From assembly GCA_946122785.1 (NCBI GenBank), contig CAMGYJ010000006.1:52100066-52164065 (forward strand): a DNA stretch of 64,000 nt, read 5' to 3'. A model generated the notes under the pieces. It saw only the letters and a program-made list of their open reading frames with translations. It made no database searches and was not told the origin of the DNA. Shown piece by piece: positions 1-12,769 of this stretch (position 1 is the stretch's first letter; every line of letters begins with the position of its first letter). Source of the stretch: Linum tenue (taxonomy: Eukaryota; Streptophyta; Magnoliopsida; Malpighiales; Linaceae). The position numbers and the translations under genes are program-made.

Positions 1-92
1 GTTAATGCAAACATATGATTCCTTTTAGTCCCTCTCTCAGTAACTCGGTTTTGGTTTCCAAACCACTCATCTCCTAAATGAGAAATTTTACA

Positions 93-374
93 ATGCTATA
101 TAGTATTGGTGCTATAGGTTTTTGCCTTTATGGTACAACTTAAAATTGTACATTTACGTTATGGTACAACTTCAGATTGTACCTATACTTTTTGCACAAA
201 TTCTTTTATGGTACAACTTGAACTTGTACAATTATGTGATGGTACAACTTCAAGTTGTAAAGTTGTACCATAACATAATGATACAAATTGTTTTATGGTA
301 CAACCTAAACTTATACATTTAATGTTATGGTACAACTTTAAGTTGTACATTAAAGCACCAATACTATATAGCAT
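93..374. mobile_element. Foldback MITE-like element
   Basis: A perfect 20-bp terminal inverted repeat occupies 94-113 (TGCTATATAGTATTGGTGCT) and 354-373, and it extends by one base outward. The interior is about five imperfect copies of a unit beginning ATGGTACAACTT. Several units are themselves near palindromes, with GTACAACTT followed by AAGTTGTAC, so the whole 280 bp can fold back on itself. One unit, near 254-275, is inverted relative to the others. There is no coding capacity and I could not identify a clear target duplication. Short length, perfect termini and internal palindromes fit a non-autonomous DNA element. The superfamily is not assigned. Confidence 0.6.
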
Positions 375-1929
375 AGTAGAAGTGCTCCTCCTAAATATTC
401 ATGGTAGACATACTTCTCGAGGAACCTTTTCTTGTGACAATTAGTCTCAATCAACCATTGTTATACTCAAACCAAATCAACGAATGAGCCAGTAGAACCA
501 CTAAAACAATTATAATAGTGGTTTGGTTCACTTTATTGGACGGTTAGAGATGGTCCGAACGGGTTTTAACGACTTGACGTGAAACCATATGAACCACCCC
601 GGTTTAACTGGTCCACTGGTTCATGTAAACTAATATCACCCAACCTCAATCACTAATTTTATCTAGTTCACTACATATTGATGCTCTCATTACTGACTTA
701 GTAAAAAAATGATTTCTTATGGTTTGATTGCTTTGTTAGAACTTTTTATGATAGATGGATTTGAAATTTTTTATGGTTAGTGATAATTCACTCCTAAATT
801 GGTGTTATTAATTTTATAATATAAGGTAAATATAATTTATTAGAAAAACTTTTCAAACTTTTCAAATTATTAGGCAAACCTTTTGAACTTTTCAAATTAT
901 TAGCCAAACCCTTAAAATACAAAATATTAGCCAAATGTTAACTTACCATTAGCAGACAACAGTTTTGTTAGTAACTTGGCAACATGATACTGACTTGGAA
1001 GAGGCTTGTGACGGTCAACATTCCAAAATTTTAATATTTTACTAAGAAATAGTTATAAAATTACTAACGATAATAGACAATTGACTAATATTTTGATGTG
1101 TTTCAAAAGATTTAACCAATATTTTTGTGTTTCGAAAGATTTGACGAAATTTTAAACATTTTAATAAAATTCTTTAGAAAAATAGTATAAAAGGTATTCG
1201 TTCCAAAAGATCATCTATACCAAATAACTTTGTTTGGGGAATTGGGAGAGAGAGGAATCAAGTAAATTTTACTCCTCCGTTTGTAATTTATTGGTGAAAC
1301 GGCTGTTAAACAATAATTATAGAATCAAATGAAGAAAAAAAGGAAAAGAAAAATCAGCCACTTATATTTAGCCGCGTGGATGGGCTGGAGACTCCCCTAC
1401 ATACTGGGTTGTATGCAAATATGGTCCAAGATGTAATTGTCATAGCGTTGTCTAATTGAGCCAAATTCAAGCCAAACCAACTTATTTATGCAGGCCAATC
1501 TCTCCGAATCCTTTTAATTGACTTTCATTCATCTATCTTTTAATTTCCTTTATTTTATGAAAATAAGAGGAAGTAATTGTTTTTTGGCTGAGCGAAAATT
1601 CAAGCGAGTTGGAGGTTTCTTTCGTATTGGATCCAATAGGCATCCATTCTTTTGTTATAACCGTTGTTTTGCCCTCTCCAACCGATTTCTTAGTATCCGA
1701 TACTTTCCCCCTTTTGACTCCCCTATTTTCCTTACTTAATTCCCCCTATTGATCTTGTTTTCCATTTGCTTCTTCGTGTGTGCTTTCTTTCCCAATATTT
1801 TCTTTCCTTTCCCGACGCTAATATCTCGGAGCTGTTTTTGTTTCTTTGCTTTAGTTGACCCGGAATTGGCGCCTGACTTGTTATTTTTCCATTCTAACGA
1901 CGAGTTTTACGGACGACCTGCATCCATGG
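375..1929. other. AT-rich intergenic DNA, no gene seen
   Basis: No credible coding region, RNA gene or complete transposon is visible. Near 840-910 there is a short direct repeat of roughly 32 bp (motif CTTTTCAAATTATTAG). The small open frames at 1518-1979 lack recognisable motifs and have the composition of non-coding DNA. Confidence 0.5.
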
Positions 1930-2867
1930 CTAGTATCCCATTGGTGCTTCCGACGTCTCTGCTACCGGCGATGGGCTAGCGATTTCTGTCTCTCCGGTCG
2001 CCGGAGGAGGTAGAAGAGATGGTTTCTTCGATGGAAAATCCTTTTCTGTTTGCCCAATCCTTCTGCACTCGTAGCATATCGTAGGTATGTTCTCATATAA
2101 GACTTGCTGCCAAGCACAGTCCAAATTGGCATGTCCATATCAATGGCGATGTGTGGAAATTTGCCCCTTTCCAAATTCTCGGTGTGATAATCTAGCTTCA
2201 CCGTTCTGCCCACAAGATTTCCAATTGCAAATAGCACTTCTCTGTGATAAAAATGGACTGGTAATTCTGGGAATTGGACCCAAGCAATGACTGATTTGTG
2301 TGGTTTGTTTGATGTACCAAAGGAGGGTGATCATTGATGTACCACCAGATAGTGATCGAGGATTACCCAGGGTCCACCTGTCTGTGTCTGACCTCTCAAG
2401 TAATCCCGATCGTCGCCAAAGGTCGCGAGGAATGTATCGTTGTTCAGATCCATGATTTCAAGGGAGTTTACCGGTCTCCACTTCCACCATAGCTGGACAC
2501 AGAGATAAGAATACGTAATTGAACGACCTAGCAATCGAACAATAAGTGTTTTCCTCCAAGGTTGACAAAGCTTTTCATTGAGTTTGTTTGATAGTTTCAG
2601 CTCCGGCTCTCCCTGGAAAAGCCAGGTTTCGATGTCGTCTGCGCCGACGTACAACCATTGCATCCCTTTCCTGCTCGCATCTTGATTGATGCCTGCAAGT
2701 GTCGCCTTAAAATTGAGTGGTTGGTTGCCGGAAGTGAAGATAGAATCACTTTTTTCTGTTGCGCTAATCATATTGGTGTCCGGTGGACGTCCTGAAGGCT
2801 CTGAGATTGTCGTCGGTGTCGGTGATGGAGAAGAAAAGAGGGCTTTCAGAGAATTCATATTTCTCAA
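1930..2867 (-). pseudogene. LINE ORF1 fragment (DUF4283-like plus zinc knuckle)
   Basis: Three overlapping minus-strand frames together read as the N-terminal protein of a plant L1-type LINE. The first (2331-2867) has the DUF4283-like signature with GRPVNS-like and GGPWVILDHYLVV motifs. The next (1962-2237) has the conserved stretch LFAIGNLVGRTVKLD followed by ERGKFPHIAIDMDMP. The third (1930-2124) has a decayed CCHC zinc knuckle, CYECRRIGQTEKDFP, in which the histidine and last cysteine are lost. In intact family members these parts are in one frame, so at least two frameshifts are needed here. No ORF2 follows on this strand. It is therefore a separate truncated copy, unrelated by orientation to the LINE at 3967-7746. 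ORF1 proteins of this kind bind the element's RNA. Confidence 0.7.
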
Positions 2868-3749
2868 ACTTCAGAGATAAATATTCGAATTATCAAACAT
2901 TTAATGGAGTATTTTCATCAGTGTCACTGCATTGTATTTTCATGTTAATTATGAGTAATTTTATTTGCACTAACAATGCAACACCTATTGTGATTATTAT
3001 TGACTTTCATTTATCAATAATTTTGTCTTTGTTCGGCTTTCGTTTTTTACGGTTTACGAGAACGTTGTTAAAATTTTGAATAGGTATTATTAATGACTTA
3101 TATTGTGGTTATTAACACATTTTCCTACTAATCGGTATCATAATTCATATCCTTATTAACCGATGGGTATAAGTGTATCATTGTTTAATAAAGAATTACT
3201 AATAATATGTAGTATGGTTGGCGATCATTAGATCCGACCATTTATAATAATTCTTCTTGCACTTTAAATGAAATGCAACTTAATGATCAATATTTTTTAT
3301 ACAGTTGTGGGAGGAGAGTTATTAATAACATTTATGCTTATTACCCATTTAGATGCAATCATTATCAATGATTGCGTGTATTTTCAAATGCAATGCAACT
3401 TAGTTATTAATGGTTTAGACTGTCTTATTTTTATGTCAATTTTTTATGTTTGTGATATGAAATGACACAAACTTATTTGTTCAAATTGGATTACTTATAT
3501 AATAATAACATATTTTTTTGGATTTTGTCTTGGTGTAGGTTAATAACATGGCACAAACTAAGAATATGTCACATACGAATAACTTGCCAAATTGGAAGCA
3601 GCTAAAACTAGTGGACTTATTTAGAATATTAACGATTATGTACTAATTCGTAATAAAAAATACATATTTATTTATGATTCTGAATCGATTTTAGTGTTGC
3701 TCAATCATTATTTATTAATACTATTATTAACTCGGATGCACGATATTAT
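2868..3749. other. AT-rich DNA, no gene seen
   Basis: Low-complexity AT-rich sequence without recognisable coding region or terminal repeats. It ends abruptly at about 3750, where homology to the LTR at 13778 begins, so one border of the LTR element is a truncation point. Confidence 0.4.
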
Positions 3750-3966
3750 CAATGCTATGCAACCACGTAGCAATTCACCTCCAAAACTATTGGCACCGAA
3801 GCCAATTCCCCATTACTGGTTCCATGCTATAATAATCAAACAACAATTGAATAAAGGCGACATCATGCTTACCTTTTGACCCACGAAATTCAAGTCTTCC
3901 ACCATAATCAACTTTTTTTTCCTGGTGACGTGGAACAATAAAAATGGAAGGGCAAGGGATGGTGAG

Positions 3967-6900
3967 TACTTATCTTCTAAATCCTGGCAAACTTATCTTC
4001 TAAATCCTGGCAATTTGTATTTGTGTATGAGCCGCAAGATCGGATCGAGAAGTTGGTTTTCCTTTCCGAGCTCAATGATTTCTGTTTCCAAAACCAAGGT
4101 GCGGTATGTCTTGCTGGCGATTTCAATCTGATCAGAAGCCACGATGACTACATCGGAGGGAGAAGAAATTCAGAGATTATGAACGAATTCAATTCCTTTA
4201 TTGATACGAATGGTTTTCTCGAGTTACCCCTGTGTGGTAGCAAATATACTTGGAGTCATGGAACGAACATAGAGTCCATGTCTCGCATTGACAGGGTCCT
4301 GATTTCCCAAGATTTCGATAGCTTGTACCCGGATTGTACTGTTATTGCAATGAACAGGGTGGAATCTGATCATAATCTTCTAGTGATGAGATGGGCTGAG
4401 GATAAGAAAACAAGAAGGCCATGGAGATTTCAAAATATGTGGATGGAAGACAACATATTCTTCGTGGAACTGAGTAACTGGACATCAGAGAGGGTCCAGG
4501 GGAGGGGAGATGTATTCCTGCTAGCTAGAAGATTGTCTCTCATCAAATCCAAATCAAAAGTATGGAACAAAGAAGTGTTTGACAATATTGACAAGAAAGT
4601 TGAAGATCTACTTGCGAATTTAAAGGAGTTAGATAGGCTGGAGGAGGAAAGGCTTTTGACAAGGGATGAGGAAAACAACAGAACCGGTTGGGCTCTGGAT
4701 CTCAGTAGCAAACTGTACCTACAAGAAATGTGCTGGAGACAAAAATCTAGAGGGAGCTGGATCAAATTGGGTGAAAAGAACACAGGGTATTTTCATAAGA
4801 TGGCGAATTTCAGAAGAAAAGTGAACTACATCAGCAGGCTAAATATCAATGGCAATACAGTTGAGAGAAAAGATGAAATCGAAGAAGGCATTGTGAACTA
4901 TTACTAGTTCCTATTCCATTAACAACAGAAACATCGACCTTTTCCTATTCATATGGATCTGCGGGGTATCAATGAGGGGGATCGCTGGATGCTGGAAAGA
5001 CCGTTTACAGAGAAGGAGATCTGGTTAGGTTTGCGGGACTGTGATGGAAGTAAAGCACCTGGCCCTGATGGTTTCAATATGGAATTCTTCCAAAAGAGTT
5101 GCCAATGGCTGAAAAATGAAATTCTCAAGGCTTTTCAAGATTTTCATGAGACAGGTTTCCTCCCGGAATGTGTCACTCACTCTTTCGTTTGCTTGACGCC
5201 GAAGAAAGACAATATAGAAGATATCAAAGATCTCAGACCCATCAATCTGATTGGGAGCATCAATAAACTAATAAGTAAATTTCTTGCTAGAGACTCAGTC
5301 TGGTTTTGCCTAAACTTGTATCCCAACATCAATTCTCGTCGATTGAGGGGCGTTGATTTCGGAAGCAGGCCTTATAGCTAATGAAGTTGTTGACAGCAGA
5401 AGGAGTAGGCAACCCGGCCTTATGTTTAAGCTAGATACCGAGAAGGCCTTTGATAATGTGAATTGGGAGTGTCTATTCAAAAATCTCAAGGCTGTGGGTT
5501 TCTCCGAAAAATGGATTAGATGGATCAAAGGCACAATGTGTTCTCCCCTAGTCTTAGTACTCGTGAATGGGGAAGCTAAGGGTTACTTCAAAGCTTCTAA
5601 AGGGCTTCGACAAGGGGATCCCTTGTCTCCTGGCCTGTTTGTGCTGATAATGGACATTTTGTCCGGGACGCTGAGGTCCGCCAGAGAAGCAAGGAAGTTT
5701 GAGGGCTTTTACATGAATGAAGAAACCAAAAGCGGCGAGGTAACCCATCTTCTTTTTGCTGACGACACCCTTATTTTCTGCGATGCCCATCATGAACAGG
5801 TCCTGAAAGTTTTTGCTACAATTGTGTGTTTCCAATCTGTCACCGGGTTGAGAATCAATCTCGACAAATCAGTGATGTATACAATTGGAGATGTAGCTGA
5901 CCCCAGTTTCTTCGCCGCAATATTTGGGTGTAAATGGAGTAGCGAGCCTCTCAAATACCTGGGTTTCCCGCTCGGAGCTAAACCAAACGACCCTAGGATT
6001 TGGGACTCCTTGCTCGGTAAGTTACATAATAAGTTGAATGGGTGGGGAAGCAAGCTCTTGTCTTCTGGTGCGAGACTCGTGCTGTGTAAAACAGTTCTTT
6101 CTAGTATGTCGAATTATGTGTTCTCGTTGTTTAAGGCACCAACATCGATTATCAAGGATATGGAGAAGGTTCACAAGAGGTTTCTGTGGAATGGTACGGG
6201 TGAGACTAAGAAAATGGCGTTGGTGGAATGGAAAATGTGTAAGTGTGAGAAGAAAAAGGGCGGACTTGGTATCCACGATTTAAAAGCTTTCAATGACGCG
6301 ATGCTATCTAAATGGCTGTGGAGATATGCAGTTGAAAGAGACAGTTGGTGGCGGCAGTTAATAGCCATCAAATATCAACATCCTGATTCGGCTTGGCAGA
6401 CGGAGAGAGTGAATCATGGGTTTTCACAATCGGTTTGGGCAAACATTTCAAAGGAGTATGATCTGTTTTGGAACTTCGCTACGTTGGAGCCTGGTAATGG
6501 ATCGTCGATTTCTTTCTGGCATGACTGCTGGATCCCTAGGAGGATTCTGTCTAAGTCGTTCCCCCATGTCGCTGCCGCTGCCACAGTCCCCGACGCGAGG
6601 TTATCCGACGTTGTATCCCTTAACGACTCTGATTAGGTGAGTTGGTCTATTCCTATGAGATTCAATTTAAGGGGGGGGGGGTGCTGAGAGAGCGAGAATA
6701 GAATTAATGGAGTTTCTGGGAAACATTGGTCTAACTAATAATCTCTACAGCCCTTGTAGAATTGTTTAGAATGCTGATTCTAATGGCAGGTTTTCGGTGA
6801 GATCCCTATACAAAAATATGGTGGAGACACGCTTCAAGGAAATCAAGAATTCCCTCACAAGCAAATCTGGAAGACAGTAATACCAAGCAAAATTTGTTTT

Positions 6901-7746
6901 TTCTTGTGGCTCGTGTATCAGAACAGAATTCTTACTGTTGACAACTTGAAGAAAAGAGGATGGTCGATGGCGAACAGATGTTACCTCTGCCTCAGCAATG
7001 AGGAGACGGTAGCTCACCTGCTCAAAGATTGTGAATTTGTAAAGGAGGTTTGGCAAGTTCTAAATCGACACAGGACTATTGGATCTGCAAGATAGTGATA
7101 TACCATCAATCATTAAGAATCACACAAACAGCAAGCTCGACAGTGTTGAAGATTGGTTCAAAGACTGTATTTTGCATTCAGTATGGTGGCTAGTTTGGAA
7201 GGAAAGAAACCAAAGGGTATTCGATGGGAAAGATTCGACAGCGTATTCAGTAGCAAAAAGAGCAGCTAGAAACGTAATGGAATGGATTGTAGCACATGGG
7301 AAAATCGAAAACAATCAGGGCGAGAGCTGGTTTAGAGAAGTGATGGAAGAAAACTGATAATGAGGGTGGACTTGGCGATCTATCCTCTGGGGAGTTTGTC
7401 CGAGTCCGAAGGTCTGTACAGCCTGTCAATGAATCCGGCGATTCTGGACGTTCCTGATCCTGAGAAGGTTCTGAATCGATTTTGTGGATGCTCCTGGGGG
7501 CCGTGCTTGTTTTCTTAGGGCCTGTCCTTGACCTTTTGCTAAGTTTCTGTCTTTGTTTCTCGTTCGTGATGATTCAGAGCAGGGCCGGTCCGGTCCGCTT
7601 TCCTCCGATTTGTATACTCTGTTTTCTTCCCCGCTTTTGGTTAACTCTGTTGGGTTCAATTCTGTTGACCCATTCTCTTGTACAGTTTCTGGACACTTTT
7701 TGGATTTCGTTTTTCTGGTAATAACTTTTATCACCATTATAAAAAA
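3967..7746 (+). mobile_element. L1-type LINE, 5' truncated, with 13-bp target duplication
   Basis: The same 13 bases, AAGGGATGGTGAG, lie at 3954-3966 and 7747-7759. The unoccupied equivalent is present in the paralogous LTR at about 13977-13990. The element ends in an A-rich tail (7740-7748) and starts inside the endonuclease domain, so it is 5' truncated. Its first 50 bases are a tandem duplication of about 23 bp (ACTTATCTTCTAAATCCTGG at 3968 and again at 3991). Truncation, A-tail and target duplication are the classic signs of target-primed reverse transcription. Confidence 0.85.
4023..7357 (+). pseudogene. LINE ORF2: endonuclease and reverse transcriptase, broken
   Basis: The frame at 4023-4904 carries the C-terminal half of an APE-type endonuclease, with AGDFN, DRVLIS and ESDHN motifs, so the catalytic N-terminus is missing. 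A TAG stop at 4905-4907 interrupts the linker. Reverse transcriptase follows at 4953-6636: FTEKEIW, GSKAPGPDGFN, LRPINLIGSINKLISK, then after a frameshift near 5285-5370 LIANEVVDSRR, GLRQGDPLSPGLF and the catalytic LLFADDTLIFC. A zinc-binding zf-RVT region lies at 6904-7095 (CYLCLSNEETVAHLLKDC) and a C-terminal tail reaches 7357 in another frame. A run of G near 6670 marks a further break. In intact LINEs this protein nicks the target and reverse-transcribes the RNA in place. This copy cannot do so. Confidence 0.85.
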
Positions 7747-10027
7747 AAGGGATGGTGAGACACCCTAAACCTTAATTGACCAATAATCTCAGTTTGGCCA
7801 CTGTTTGTATATTCACTCGATGAGCGGCAGAATTGAGAAGAAGTAAAGCATTGCCTTTTGGGGGAAAAGGAATTTTCAACATGATGTCGAGTGGGATGTG
7901 AGGTTAGGTTTGGGGTATAATTCATTCGGGGTTATTTTGGGAATTTCCTAGTTATGAGTGAATTTAATCCAAAACTCAGTTAACGTCCTTAACTCTTTCG
8001 TTTTAGGTCGAAACTCGATCTCGTTTAAACTGAGAGATCACATTTTTAGTCCTCATCAATATTATGGTAGAATTAGACAATTTTGATCTAGAGCATAATG
8101 GTCGTTGGAAAATAATTTCGTCCCCAAAATTTGCTCGAAACTCATTCCTCTGTCAACACCATTCTTGTACTTCCTTGCCTCAAGTATTTATTCTAACCAT
8201 ATGAACTTCAATCGTGTCATTTGCTTATCTCATATAGTTTACTATACTTCTTTTATATCCTCTTGACAATAACATGTATCCTCACCAATTTGTAGCATCA
8301 CATTGCTTGAAGTGACTCATTGCTCTTTTAATTCCGCAACTTTTGGCTCGATTATATGATGGGACAAAATTTGGTTTCTTTTCGATTCGTTGTTACAACT
8401 CTTGTAGTAGTTGTTGTTGAGCCTAAATCAAATTTGAGGTATCACATTTTCTCCCCACTTATAAAAATTATGCGCCCGAAATTTATTCCTAGAGATGGCC
8501 CCAAGCAATAATTCTCTCTTCTTTTTTTTTTTTTTTTTTTGCAAGGAATTGTACCTCCTTTACATTGTACGACATTAAGCAATAAATCTTTCCTTCCAAT
8601 TTGATGTGATTCTTGTAGACTGGTAGTTCACCAATTTCTCGTAGGCAACTTGCTCAGCTAGCTATTTGCTCAATACAACTATTAAATTCTCCATTCATAG
8701 ACGTATTCAACTCTAGTGGTTTCTCAAATCATCTTGTGATCACTGAGTTGCCTTAAGGTCTCCACTTATGATTCCTTAAGAAACTTCGTATAAAAATTTC
8801 ACCAACACTTCGACCTATGATGTTCTCCTTATCACGACTATTGATGCATCTCATTAAACTCCATGACATAAACGTCCATGGTGAGCGTTTGACTTGCTCG
8901 CTAATACATGTTTTTTTTATGGCTTATTCATATAGGCAGGTTCCTAGGTATTGCTTCTTACCCCTTCACATCAGCGATGTACCTAGAAGGTATGTAGGGC
9001 ATCCACTATCTCCATCATTTTGCACATCAGAAGTTGATGCCTATTTCGAACCGCAAGGTTACTAGTGAAAGCTTATACTTCAACTTGCAAGGTCGTAAAA
9101 CTCATTTGACTCTTGTCCATGGTTGACCACATAGGTCCCTAGTTACGTGTACATTCTAACTTTGTATCTCTTACTTGCTCCTGGTAATCTGTCTTAGCTT
9201 TAGACCCTACACCGAATGCCCATCACCTTGATGATTGCCCCATACAATTTAAATCCTCATGCTGGTACTTCTACTTTTTGTAACTCATCCAGGATGTCCT
9301 TTCATCCTTTTATACGTGTCACATAGTTTAGCTACTCTTCCTGTTTAGGATGGACTAACCAAGCAATAGGTTTGCCCCTTTAGGGTTACTGGCCCCCCTG
9401 CCATACAATCTTTTTATTTTCCTCGGTTCCGCCCACCTCTCTTGTATCACAACATTTCCCAAGTCACGTGTCCACGAAAACCATAAGGCCTCGAAAGCCT
9501 ATTATTTTGGCTAAATTCATTCTGTTAGTTCCTTGTCGGTGACATAGTGACTAGCTCGCACCTTATTCTCCTGGTAGTTAATACCGCTCTGTTGGAACTC
9601 TAATATCCTTTCCTTAAGGCCTCGGGAATGCAAGGATGAAATTTTCCATTACCTCACTTTGTTTTACTTTTCCTCGATATTTTCCTCGCTCCTTTGGAAA
9701 GCATTTCCCTCAGTGTAGTCCTCTAGATTCCAAGATGCTCCTCATCACTTAAATACTTGACACATTGGGTTTTCATCCGCGACATATCGAGATGAGCTTT
9801 CTTCGATATTAATGTTGACCGATGACTTTCTATATTCTCGATGGACTTACTATGGTTCAATTGTCCTCCGCTGGTGGTCACATTAACACCTCATTGTTGT
9901 CTTTTGAATTATATTGCTGGTCCTTCCTAACTATCTTTCTCCCTGAATTCGTCATCATGTCGACTACCACCTTTTATCTATAACTTCCATTATAGACTTT
10001 TGGTGTCATCCTTACTTCCTTACTTAT

Positions 10028-10985
10028 GGGGGTCGTTTGGATTAGTGATTCAGATGAGGATTTTTTTAAAATCTCTCATTATGTCGGATTTTAACAAATT
10101 CACTTGTTTGGAAAGAGCTTTGTACATGAGTGATTTGGGACATTCAGGATTTTAAAAACCCTCATATGCAGGTTTTCAAAATAGCTTATGGAGATCATCT
10201 ATTTTGAAATCTCTCATTTTATTTCCCATTTGTCCAAAATTAACCTTCGATGAGGATTTTTTCTTCCTTCCCATAGCGGCTATCACTCTCGTCCTCTTCT
10301 TCCTTCCTGTGACTGTACCTCTTCTGAGCAGTGGCCGGGGTCGGCAGCGTCAGCGGCGTCCCTAACTCCTCTCCTATGGGTTCTCTGCCATGGAACTACA
10401 TCACCACCATCTCCGTGAAACAGATCCGGCTTCTTAGTATCAATGGAGAAACGACGGTGTGGATGGAATCCAGTAATGGGGAAAAGTTATTGTATGAGGT
10501 CTAGCATCTAGAATTGAATCGGCAGCGATGCTACCGGGAGAATCCAGCGATGGCGATGATGCTCGATGAACCCAGAAATCCCCCTTCTTCCGACCCCAAT
10601 TTCCTCCTAATCCCAATTTCATTTCCACCCAATTTTTGTATCGTTCTCTCTCTCGCCTCCTTCACTTCTCGCCATCGACGGAAGCTTTGATTCTTCTTCT
10701 TCAGTCGATGTTATTGGGTGCTATGGCACAATAGCTGGCTTATTCAAAGAAGGTCACTGGTCAATGACCGTGGGGAAGAACTCAAAGATGAGAGACGGGG
10801 AATCCAAATATGAGAGATGGGGTTACTAATGTAATTTAACATTTTTGGTTGAAATCCCTGGGCTTAATCCAAATGAGTTATTACGGTTAAATCCTACATT
10901 TAAATTTCCTGGTATTTTAAATGAGAGATTTGATATCAAATTCTCACAAATCCCTCGTATTAAAATTCTGCATCCAAACGACCCC
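10028..10985. mobile_element. Non-autonomous TIR DNA element inside the LARD
   Basis: GGGGTCGTTTGGAT at 10029-10042 is the exact inverse of ATCCAAACGACCCC at 10972-10985, and near-match continues inward. The middle (about 10260-10700) is more GC-rich than its surroundings and could derive from host sequence, but I recognise no protein. No target duplication is evident, so the superfamily (PIF/Harbinger-like or hAT-like) is open. A shorter element with similar termini lies at 39574-39843. Confidence 0.6.
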
Positions 10986-12756
10986 GTGGTGAATTCATTT
11001 ATCAATGCTTGCACTAGCATTGATAACCAAAATCAGTTCAGTAACTCCTCGTTGTTTCCTAAAGTCAACATATCCACTAGAGGCTTGCTCTAGGTAGACT
11101 TTAGCATATGTCACCCACGTCTTTCACTCATGTCGACGCTTGACCATGACCTCAATCTGTTAATTCATGTGCGCAGTGGCTTGGTTACATGCATATGATT
11201 TATCCTTAACTAGCCACCTCCTCTTGATGACCTCCTACCATGCTTCACCCACTTAGAGTGGGGCACCTTGGATAGGTAACTTTTTGCTTCCCTCTTTCTC
11301 GGTAACTCATCATACTCCTTTATATAGTTTCTTGAGCTCCATGACACTGACCCACATACCAACTCCTTTATCTAGGAACTTACATGTCCTTCCACTCTTC
11401 ATACTCTTCTCAAGGTTACTAATGTCTCTTCCCCATTATGGCCTTGAAATGGCTTCCTTAGATCTGACCATTGGACTTCCTGGAATCACATCGAACTTTC
11501 TCTTATCTTCCCACTCTCTCTTGGTATTATACATAAGTCCTCCTTATCATATCCACTACAATTCCTCCTCGAAGGTTCTGCTTGATTTCTATGACATTTA
11601 TTAGAACTTTCCTCAAACGTTCTACTTTCTTTTCTATCATTAGCTGGCTTGACAACTTTTTTTAAGCAAGTTTTGAGATTCTAACTCTTAACCTACCTTG
11701 GCCTGACGATGCTCTTTGTGTCCCTTGAAATTTTAACCTCTCGTGACTACTGTAACTTGAAGGGTCTCTCGAATCCCTCCTCATACCTCGACTTAGTTGG
11801 CACCACCTCTAGTCTTGCTTGCATAAACCTGGCAACCCCCACAATGGGGTACCCCTCAACTTGAGTAATGGAGACCGCGGAACTCGTCACCATCCAGTCC
11901 CATGTCTGACTCGCTATCACGAAACACATCACCATCTGGTAGGAATCCCTCGCATAGACGCATACCTTATCCTCGATCTTGCACTTTATTGGTTAATAGT
12001 GCGCTTGCTCTTACCTCATTCTTTACATTGTTCATCTCGATGATTGGCTCCATCTTTTCAAGGAATTTCCGTCGATCTAGTTTCCCAGGTCCACAATTCC
12101 TCTTCTTAGAGACGTAATGTATCCATAAGGGATTCCTCCTTTGTTGCGTGTACACACACGTGCCTCCTCCTAGTCTTAACACATTGATCCCTTGAAATCA
12201 TTTCGGGATCCCCATGACCAACTTAATTCCTCCTTGGCTTTGCTTAAGCGCCCCTAGCGTTGCTTAAAGTCTAACCTCCACTAATCCTTGGATCGTAGCC
12301 CTACGCTCGATTCTCGCAAACTTAACAAACCTTTCTTGCATCCTTTCCTCTCGATTATGACTGCCATGTGTCGTAACTTCTTGCCTACTGCCTGTCGATG
12401 TCTTAGATACTTGGCGTCTTCCTGAGCCTTATCATGATCAGCTCGCATCCCTGTAGGGTATGTGCTGTCTTAAACTACCTTTTCTCGCTCATGAAAAGAG
12501 TTCACTAAGCGATCCTCTTAGTAATATGCTCCTCTCCTGCCCGAGACGTATAACTGTCCCGTGGGGCCCCCTAGAGTTATTTCCTTATCATGATTAGAGT
12601 ATACTGGAGATTCTAAAAATCCTCAAAAGAAACCCTGACTCGTTTGGCCAAACCTTTACCCTGAAACCCCTTTTTCTTTCCTTTAAAAACAAAAACCTTG
12701 AAAAATCCATATCGTCACTAAAGTATTCCTTAGAGACTAAGGAACAGAGGAATGTC

Positions 12757-12769
12757 GGCTTTGATACCA
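12757..12769 (-). other. Primer-binding site (initiator tRNA-Met type)
   Basis: On the minus strand TGGTATCAAAGCC follows the LTR end (TTTCA) after two bases, TT. It matches the usual plant primer-binding site TGGTATCAGAGC except for one base. It fixes both the direction of the element and the LTR border at 12773. Confidence 0.75.

Larger units (their letters stand above)
3750..8104 (-). repeat. Truncated 3' LTR of the LARD, split by a LINE
   Basis: Segment 3750-3966 matches 13778-13994, and 7747-8104 continues the same match to 18480. The last approximately 1 kb of the LTR (equivalent to 12773-13777) is missing at the low-coordinate side. A deletion of about 45 bp at 8104 removed the LTR start and polypurine tract that are still present at 18500-18545. 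The LINE at 3967-7746 lies inside it. Confidence 0.65.

Noticed and set aside
1930..2237. Host zinc-finger gene on the minus strand
   Set aside because: The motifs and order are those of LINE ORF1, and the frame is broken.
5353..6636. Long intact 427-codon frame as a host gene
   Set aside because: It contains the LINE reverse transcriptase motifs GLRQGDPLSP and FADD and lies between LINE endonuclease and zf-RVT regions inside a target duplication.
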